Assembly: GCA_001584585.1 (NCBI GenBank)
Contig: LSYV01000079.1
Coordinates: 350,973-361,917, forward strand
DNA length: 10,945 nt
From: Gonium pectorale
Lineage: Eukaryota; Chlorophyta; Chlorophyceae; Chlamydomonadales; Volvocaceae
Reading direction: 5' to 3'
Position 1 is the first letter of the stretch. Every line of letters begins with the position of its first letter. Below are positions 1 to 10,945 of this stretch, piece after piece. The notes beneath the pieces are model-generated. The model saw only the letters and a program-made list of their open reading frames with translations. It ran no database searches and was not told where the DNA came from. The position numbers were made by a program, and so were the translations under genes.

Positions 1-144
1 CGTACCGTTACCCGTTCCCCGTCCGCCCCGTCCCCCCTTACCCCTCCCCCGACGCCTCGTGACGCGCGCGTCCGGCTCGCCCGTCCCCCCTCCGCCCCCC
101 CCCCCCCCCGTTTTCCAGCCCCCCCCCCCATCCTCGCCCCGCAC
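1..144 (-). other. Intron 8 of the minus gene, cut by the window edge
   Basis: The donor GTGCGG (plus 139-144) follows FRQ of the acyltransferase. The remaining bases are C-rich with a run near 97-109. The next exon, with the rest of the DGAT2 domain, would lie outside the window. Confidence 0.7.
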
Positions 145-1074
145 CTGCCGGAAGCCCGCCCACGCCGCGATGTCGCGCAGGCCGGGCGCGTAGTGCACGA
201 TGGAGGCGGTGAGCGTCACGATGGTGGTCCCGGGGAAGGCGGCATGCACGCTGGGCATGAGCGGCAGGAAGCCCGCGCCGGTGGGGTACAGCCCGTGCGG
301 GTGGAAGCCAAGAACGTAGCGCCGGCCGCCGCCGTCGCCGACGTCAGCGCCAGCGCCGGCGGCGCCGCCTGCGGCTCCCGCAGCCCCGGCGTCTGCCGTT
401 GCCTCGTCGCTGCTGCTGCTGCGGCTGGCCCGGACCTCGGCCTCTGCCTCTGCGGCCGCGGCTGCCTCTGCCGCGTCCGCTGCCTGGTGCGCCGTGCCGG
501 GGAAGTCGCGGATGACGGTGAGCTGCCCCGCCCACCAGGCCAGGCTGTCCTCCACGTTGCGGCTGAACCAGGAGACCAGCCACTTCCAGCGCCTGCGGCC
601 TAGGGGCGGGGGTTGGGGGAAGCACGCGGACCGGCACGCGGCAGGGGAGGTGAAAGGTGTTCGGTTGGGGCCCATGGTACCGGTAATGGGAAGCACGCGA
701 GCCGCACAGTCGTATTCAACAGTTGTGGCAACGGTCACGACCACCCCTGGGGCGCATGAACCTCGCAAGCTCCAACTACGACCGAGCTCGCGGCCCGCCG
801 GACCCAGGCCGCACCAGCCGCCCCGTTCCCCCGCGAGCGCGGGCCCCGGCGGCGACCCACGTACCTACCCCGCTACCATTCGATACCACCCATCCCCCTG
901 CCCACCCACCCGTGTGCGCGGGGTGGCCCCTCAGCGTGGCCGCAAAGTACGGCGGCAGCACCGCCAGCAGCACCCCGGCGGCCGTCCGCGTGGGCAGCAG
1001 CGCGAAGAGGGCCGCCATGGACGCCAGGCTGATGTGCAGCGGCAGGTACATCATGACCACCGGCATCACCAGGC
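145..1074 (-). other. DGAT2 domain, N-terminal part: membrane hairpin and HPHG motif
   Basis: Exon 7 (910-1074) encodes two hydrophobic stretches, LVMPVVMMYLPLHIS and AAGVLLAVLPPYF. Exon 8 (145-599) continues with a basic/aromatic stretch (RRRWKWLVSWFSRN) and a second one ending VIRDFPG, then HPHG at plus positions 292-303. In DGAT2 enzymes this order is hairpin, amphipathic segment, HPHG active-site motif. Between the amphipathic segment and HPHG sits an insert of about 57 residues (525-581) made almost only of Ala, Glu, Asp, Gly and Ser. The exon ends AWAGFRQ before a gtgcgg donor, about where DGAT2 proteins continue toward their next conserved block. Confidence 0.8.
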
Positions 1075-4000
1075 CTGCGCGGGGAACGGGGAGGGGAGGG
1101 GAGGGGGCGCGTTGGTCGGCGGGCGGGGGCTGGGGGGGGAGGGACCGGAAACGGGCGGGCAGGACAGAGGCGGCGTGGCAGGATAGAGGCAGGATAGTGG
1201 CAGGATAGAGGCAGGATAGTGGCAGGACAGAGGCGGCGTGGCCGGCACGGATGGCGGGCACACGGCGGGCGAAAGCGCGTGACAAGGTGACAAGAGGCGG
1301 CCGGGGAGGGCGACCGACGGCGGCGTGGTGGGAGCCAACACGGGCGGCGTGGCATCAGCCGGTGCGCGTCAGCGCACAGTGCGCGGCTGAAGCGCGGGCT
1401 GGGCAGGCGGGGCGGCGGCGGGGGCGGCAGAGACGCAGCGGCCCCGCCGTAACCCGCACGCAGGCCCCGACTCCCCCACTCCCACCCCCCTGCGGGTGCG
1501 CCCTCCCCCCCCCTCCCGCCGCCGCGCACCCGCAGCTCGCTCCAGCGGCACCCGCGGGTGCACCAGCACGGGGCAGCAGCTGCCGGGCCTGGCGCCGGTG
1601 CTGGAAGGTCAGCACCGACACGCCCAGGACCTGGCGGCAATAGGGGGGCGCAGGCAGGCAGGCAGGCAGGGCAGCGTAGATGGCGGGCAGAAGGTCAGGA
1701 CGCGGGGGCCGAGGCTGCCGGCGGTATGGAAGCGTGATGGCAGGGCCGAGACAGCAGGCCCGAGGCTCGCGCAAGGGGGGGGGGCAGGACGGCCTCCCGC
1801 CGGGCGCTCAGGTGCTTCTCGCCAACCCGAGATGGGATGGGCATGTGCATGACGGCTTTGCCGCAACATCGGCCCGGCTAGCTCCCCTCCCCCTGCCGCC
1901 CCGGCCCCCTGGCCGCTGCCCCCACCCCGCCCCGGGCCCCCCACCAGCTGCGTTGCCGTCATGAGCGCCCCCGCCGTGAGCGCCCAGCATCGCAGGCAGT
2001 AGCCCACCCCCGCCACCAGCTCCTTGGCCAGCAGCAGCACCACCACCACGCTGCCGCTGAACAGGGTCCAGCCTATGGCCTGGGCGCGGGCGGCGCAGGG
2101 CAGGATAAGCAGGGGTTAGTGAATCCATGGGCAAGTAGGGCGAGGAGGGAAGGGAAGGGAAGGGGAGGGGTGCGGGGCAGACGAGAGGGGCAGACGAGTG
2201 TGTGGGGGAGTGCGGGCTCGGGGGAGGGGGCGGGTGATGAGGTACAAAGCTACGTGGCTAGGCACGGGCGGTGAGGTGGGAATGGGGCCATGGAACGGAT
2301 GGGACATGGAAGTGACCACCCCTCACCTCAACCCCCCGCCCCGGCCAGGTTCCCTCTGCAGAGCAGCCCACTGCCTCTGCCCGCCCTCACGGGCTCTACG
2401 GCGCACCTGCGTGGCTACGAACACGGAACCCCCCTGGAAGGGCTGGAAGAAGCGCCAGGAGGGGCCCTCGACCGCGTCGCCAGCCTCAACCGCGCTGCCT
2501 TCGTCGCCAGGACCCCAGGCGGCGCTGCCGGATATGAAGGCGCTGCCGCCGGAAGAGCTCCGGCCGGCGCCACCGGCCCGCGGACTTCCAGGCCTGGAGG
2601 CGCCGCCGGTGCTGGCGCGCAGCACTGCGGCGCCCGCGCTGCCGGCGGCTCCTGCGCAGTGCGCCAGGTGGCCGCCCAGCCCGTGCGTGCACGAGGCGCC
2701 GATGAAGACGCAGGCCAGCGCCAGGCAGCAGTAGAGCACCCTGGGCGGGAGAAGGGAAGTGGGTGGGGCGGGGTGCGCGGGTGGTGGTGGTGGCGGGGAG
2801 CGAGGCGGATGGTGAGGGAGGCAGGCGCCGGGCCGGCGCTTTGGTCGGACAGGCGGCGCTGACGGGCTGGCCGTGCAGCAGCGCACACCGGCAGGCGGCT
2901 GGACCCTGGCTCGCCCTGAGACGCCATGGGGGTAGGGTGGGGTGGGGCACTGCCGCCTTTCGCGTGGGTCACATGCCCTATGCCGATGGTGTGGATTGCG
3001 GCTCGCCGGTATACCCGTCCAGACGCCGGGGGCCTGTGCCAGCCGCCCGGCCACGCCTTCGCCCCAGCCTCATCCCCTCCTGTCGAAGTGTCGCCAGCCC
3101 GACTGCACCCCACAGCACCCGCTGCTCCGCTGTACCACAGCCGTCGTCCACGTCGCCCACGCCCCACCCCCCGCAGCCGCGCCGCGTCCGCGCCTCGCGC
3201 CAGACCTCACGGCTTGCGGGGATGCTCTCCAACCTCCAACCTCCGGACCAGTGCACGCCCCCCGCCGGGCCGGAGCACATCATCCAAGCGCCAGAGCCGT
3301 GGTGCACTGCGCACCTTCCCACCACCCCGCCCCAGCTGGGCGCCTTCATGCTTCTCTGATAAGACCACGTTCAACCCTTGCCCCGTACCTTTGAGCCCCG
3401 TGCGTATCGAGCCCCATGCGTATCGAGCCCCGCCCTACCTGGACGCCGCGTCGGGGCCGCTTCCCAACCACCATCAGAAGCCGGAGGTTAGCAGCGCAGT
3501 GCCAGAGCCGCAGTGCGCCGCCCCCGACCCCGACCCCCCCCCCCCCCCCGCCCGACGCCCCGCCCCACCTGGACGGCGTGTCCGGCATGTGCTCCAGCAT
3601 GAGCAGCAGCACGCCGCCCGTGATTGACAGCGCTCCGCCCATCAGCGACACCAGCAGGCTGGAAATCAGGGGCGGCAGCAGCTGGGAGGGGGGGCAGGCA
3701 GGTGGGCAGGGGGGGAAAGGGCCGGGGCGCGTGTGGCGATGACGAGGGGAAATGAAGGAGGAAGAGGGTGGTTAGGGGGCGAGGGCAGGGCGAGGGCAGG
3801 CGCATTGGAGGGGTGGAGGAGGAGGGATTACTACGCGCGCATTGACGCGAAAAGGGGAAGCTACGGGGGAGACGCCTGGCCCGACGGGTCCCTGTCGCAC
3901 CTGACGCCGCTGCTGCGTGGCATGCTCCGAGCTGCCATGGCCCTCGCGACCCCGGGCGCCGCGGGCAGCTCCCTTGCGGTGGGAGGTGCCGCACAGGGCA

Positions 4001-4652
4001 GAGCCGCCATCAAAGACAAGCAGCGCTTTCAGCAGGAAGAACTCGCCCCACAGGCTGGAGACGGCAGCAGCGCCGGATGCAGCCTCGAGGTGGGTCAGCG
4101 GGATGAGCGGCCGGCGCAGGATGCCCGCCACAATGGCGAGCAGCCCACTGGGGACATTGGGAGTCCCGGCGTCGGGCTTGGCGAGGTCGTTGCGGCCAGC
4201 GCGGAGCGACAGGTAGATGGGCACCGAGATTGCGACCGACAGCAGGGATAAACCCTGCGAGCGGGGCACCAATATGCAGAGTTCTGATGTGAAAGGAATT
4301 CCGGGCAATTCAAGGACCGGGTAGGCGGCCCCTCCTCTATATATGCAACACCCCACCGCCAATACACCCGGGACAGGCCACAAAGCGGGAGACCTGCAGA
4401 CGCCATATACGAGATATCTGCAACCCATACGATACACACCCATGCGAAGACGGCGAAGACGGCGCTTCGGCGTCCGCCTTGAAGCGGGAAGCGGAAGAGC
4501 CTGCCAACGCAAGACGCCCAGCTTCGGTTCCCATCCAATATCTCCCTCCTGTGCCACCATATGTGCGCCAGATAGGTGACAGCGAAGACACACTGTAGCG
4601 CGAGCGCAAACGGCTGGGAGGCTTCATGTAGCCTGTGCACTATCGCGTCCAT
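145..4652 (-). CDS. Multi-pass membrane protein with DGAT2-type acyltransferase domain (5' part of gene, runs off the window)
   Basis: Eight exons on the minus strand join in phase: 4394-4652, 3901-4283, 3569-3681, 2407-2740, 1945-2079, 1552-1630 (donor uncertain; 1564 also fits), 910-1074 and 145-599, giving 641 residues before the window ends in an intron. Residues 589-592 are HPHG in the context VLGFHPHGLYPTG, followed by an FPG motif; this is the hallmark of the DGAT2/monoacylglycerol acyltransferase family, which transfers acyl chains from acyl-CoA to diacylglycerol or related alcohols at the ER. Two adjacent hydrophobic segments (about 436-480) match the usual DGAT2 membrane hairpin. 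Upstream of that lie about eight more hydrophobic segments (near residues 14-33, 63-82, 96-112, 157-177, 219-244, 253-269, 368-386, 395-417), which ordinary DGAT2 enzymes lack and which I cannot name. The start at 4652 is the ATG after a two-codon uORF; the frame is also open upstream to an ATG at 4793. The family call is firm. Substrate and full gene structure are not, because the C-terminal catalytic part is missing. Confidence 0.75.
600..909 (-). other. Intron 7 of the minus gene
   Basis: The donor reads G|GTGGGT (plus 908-909) and the acceptor CCCCTAG| (plus 600-602). Both sides are phase 1, joining Gly to RRRWKW. The 310 bases hold no repeat or gene that I can support. Confidence 0.75.
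1075..1551 (-). other. Intron 6 of the minus gene
   Basis: This 477-base interval runs from the uncertain exon 6 donor (1550-1551, or 1562-1563) to the ctg/CAG acceptor at 1075-1077. Beyond the 11/22-bp array and G/C-rich simple sequence I see no further exon with both splice signals and protein-like content. Confidence 0.55.
1161..1242 (-). repeat. 11/22-bp tandem array flanked by 19-bp direct repeats, in a minus-gene intron
   Basis: On the plus strand AGGATAGAGGC and AGGATAGTGGC alternate at 1180, 1191, 1202 and 1213, with AGGACAGAGGC at 1224. An identical 19-base sequence, AGGACAGAGGCGGCGTGGC, brackets the array at 1161-1179 and 1224-1242. Read in the gene's direction it is a pyrimidine-rich stretch within intron 6, roughly 90-170 bases upstream of the exon 7 acceptor. 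Confidence 0.9.
1631..1944 (-). other. Intron 5 of the minus gene
   Basis: The donor GTGGGG follows exon 5 at plus 1943-1944, and the acceptor GCCGCCAG precedes exon 6 at 1631-1633. The 314 bases include a short ggca tetranucleotide run near 1652-1670 but no gene that I can support. Confidence 0.65.
2080..2406 (-). other. Intron 4 of the minus gene
   Basis: The donor GTGCGC is at plus 2401-2406 and the acceptor CGCGCCCAG at 2080-2088, both phase 0, joining FVATQ to AIGWTLF. The 327 bases contain purine-rich simple sequence (aggga/agggg near 2140-2172) and nothing else that I can support. Confidence 0.75.
2741..3568 (-). other. Long intron 3 of the minus gene
   Basis: The donor AG|GTGGGG (plus 3563-3568) and acceptor CGCCCAG|G (2741-2747) restore an Arg codon between TPSR and VLYCC. 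The 828 bases hold a 16-bp tandem repeat and a C-run of about 15 near 3536-3550. A second donor-like block near 3436-3452 (GCGTCCAG|GTAGGG on the minus strand) resembles the real exon 3 donor context, so a small extra exon cannot be excluded. Confidence 0.65.
3393..3432. repeat. 16-bp tandem repeat, 2.5 copies
   Basis: GAGCCCCGTGCGTATC at 3393-3408 is followed by GAGCCCCATGCGTATC at 3409-3424 and the partial GAGCCCCG at 3425-3432. One base differs between the full copies. It lies inside intron 3 of the minus gene. Confidence 0.9.
3569..4652 (-). other. N-terminal multi-pass membrane region of unknown family
   Basis: Exons 1-3 encode about five hydrophobic segments, including PFALALQCVFAVTYLAHIWW, SAVFAVFAWVCIVWVADISY, GLSLLSVAISVPIYLSL and SLLVSLMGGALSITGGVLLL. 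Exons 4-6 add three more. Exon 1 ends in phase 1 at GCA-G; the acceptor with a pyrimidine tract at plus 4284-4286 restores the frame as Glu-Leu-Cys-Ile. A nearer acceptor at 4255-4257 would need a different phase. Exon 2 ends in phase 0 with a basic, polar stretch (residues 187-214). I do not recognise the family. It could be a regulatory or localising membrane domain fused to the acyltransferase. Confidence 0.55.
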
Positions 4653-4660
4653 TACACCAT
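4652..4660 (-). promoter_or_regulatory. Two-codon uORF overlapping the minus-gene start
   Basis: Reading the minus strand, ATG GTG TAA immediately precedes the chosen start, and the stop overlaps the start codon by one base (TAATG). Such a minimal uORF could lower or gate translation of the membrane acyltransferase. It matters only if the mRNA begins upstream of it and if 4652, not 4793, is the true start. Confidence 0.35.
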
Positions 4661-4890
4661 GCACGTAGGTCAAGCATACTTGCGAGCTGCATTGGTTTTG
4701 GCAAGTTAGGGTCACAATTACGGCTTGCAACCGTCTGAGCAACCGACGTTGCCATACCCAGCTCGCAACGAACGAGCACATGAGGGAAATCATATGACAC
4801 CTATGACTTCCTATTAGGCACTAAATGACTGAATGAAATTGCCTCGACGCAAGGACCAAGAGGAGGCTGAACTAATTGCATAACGCTGCG
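4653..4890. promoter_or_regulatory. Divergent intergenic region, probable bidirectional promoter
   Basis: This spacer lies between the start codons of two head-to-head genes (minus at 4652, plus at 4891). It is clearly poorer in G+C than the rest of the window. It contains a perfect inverted repeat GCAAC-CGAC-GTTGC at 4739-4752, overlapping a GTTGCC half-site (4748-4753) of the RFX/X-box type, and a second short inverted repeat GCTCG/CGAGC at 4761-4777. No convincing TATA box is placed for either gene. If the minus gene starts at its upstream in-frame ATG (4793) the spacer shrinks to 97 bases. Confidence 0.5.
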
Positions 4891-10417
<5,527 letters not shown>

Positions 10418-10945
10418 GACCGCCTTTCATTCCTCTGTCCTGAGGGAGGAGGGCAAGCGTCCGCGGCCGGGCCGGGCCGGGCCGGGCCGGCGACGTGCCG
10501 GCGGCGTCTGGCGGCGTCTGGCGGCCGGCCGTTGAGCTGTGGGTCTCTTGAGGGCCAGCAGCGCGCGCTGCACACGCCCCGCCACGCCCCTTGTGCCCCT
10601 CCCGCCCAGCTCCGTGACTCTGAAACCCCCTCCCGCCCAGCTCCGTGACTCTGAAACCCCCTCCCGCCCTCCCCTCCCGCGACCCCTCTTCCCCCCTTAC
10701 GCCCCGCCACTTGTTTTGGTCGGTTCGGGAATCGGGAATCGGGATGGCATGCACCTCAGGCCTCAGGCCTCCGCCTTTCAGTCCTCTTACTTCCCCTCCC
10801 GGCGCCCCCCTCCCGGCGCTCCCCCCCCCCTTCCCGGTTGCCCGCTCCCGGCCGCCCGCCCGCGTCCCGTCCGTACGTTCCGCCGGTCCGCGTCGCCGTC
10901 GTCGGTCGGGTTCGTACGGTCCCGGCCGCCGGGTACCGCGGGGTC
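10418..10945. other. Region after the stop codon: 3' UTR, intron or intergenic
   Basis: These 528 bases have a GGGCC run at 10469-10490, a GGCGGCGTCT duplication near 10500-10520, the 31-bp tandem repeat, and a GGGAATC repeat near 10727-10742. I find no TGTAA, the usual volvocine polyadenylation signal, and no convincing open frame. Long C-runs continue to the window edge. Confidence 0.6.
10598..10668. repeat. 31-bp tandem repeat downstream of the kinase/IQ stop
   Basis: CCTCCCGCCCAGCTCCGTGA opens two 31-bp copies at 10598-10628 and 10629-10659, with a partial third (CCTCCCGCC) after them. Each copy contains a CGCCCAG acceptor-like string. Confidence 0.92.

Noticed and set aside
193..603. 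Plus-strand open frames over 193-1208
   Set aside because: They are shadows of minus-strand exons 7-8, where HPHG and hydrophobic segments give a coherent DGAT2 reading.
4337..4346. TATATAT-like string as a TATA box
   Set aside because: It lies inside intron 1 of the minus gene (4284-4393), downstream of its start on that strand and 550 bases from the plus start, with no gene placed to use it.
4255..4393. Acceptor at 4255-4257 for exon 2 of the minus gene
   Set aside because: Exon 1 ends in phase 1 and this acceptor needs phase 0. The acceptor at 4284-4286 has a better pyrimidine tract and keeps the frame.
10469..10520. GGGCC and GGCGGCGTCT repeats as a terminator hairpin
   Set aside because: Simple direct repeats in a GC-rich nuclear genome; a bacterial-type terminator is not expected and no T-run follows.

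Overview
The window looks like nuclear DNA of a volvocine or chlamydomonadalean green alga. By eye it is very GC-rich with long C-runs. Genes are broken into many short phase-consistent exons with gtgcg/gtgag/gtaagt donors and C-rich tracts ending in cag or tag. The plus-strand product combines adenylate-kinase-like domains, acidic Ala/Glu linkers and IQ motifs, as in flagellar/axonemal proteins. Species cannot be fixed from sequence alone. The exon models below were built by hand from splice signals, reading phase and protein-family fit; there is no transcript evidence.

Two genes are arranged head to head around a short, comparatively AT-rich spacer (about 4653-4890). The minus-strand gene starts near 4652 and runs leftward off the window. 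Eight exons give 641 residues so far. Exons 1-6 encode about eight hydrophobic segments of unrecognised type. Exons 7-8 encode the start of a DGAT2-type acyltransferase (two adjacent hydrophobic segments, then the HPHG motif), with the rest of the catalytic domain beyond base 1.

The plus-strand gene starts at 4891 with a 41-nt exon and has nine exons to a stop at 10417 (1069 residues). Its order is: adenylate/UMP-CMP-kinase-like domain 1, Glu/Ala linker, kinase-like domain 2, a long Glu/Ala tract, then four IQ-type calmodulin-binding motifs arranged as a tandemly duplicated two-motif module. Both kinase domains keep the fold signatures but lack different catalytic arginines or aspartate, so the protein may sense or bind nucleotide, or be structural, rather than act as two ordinary kinases. 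Repeated P-loop kinase domains with acidic linkers recall flagellar central-apparatus proteins such as Chlamydomonas FAP42, but that is a lead and not an identification.

The remaining bases are introns, several holding minisatellites (35 bp x 5 at 6426-6600, 11/22 bp at 1161-1242, 16 bp at 3393-3432), and a repeat-bearing region after the stop at 10417. I see no RNA genes, transposons or CRISPR arrays. The two genes share a promoter region but have no obvious metabolic link.
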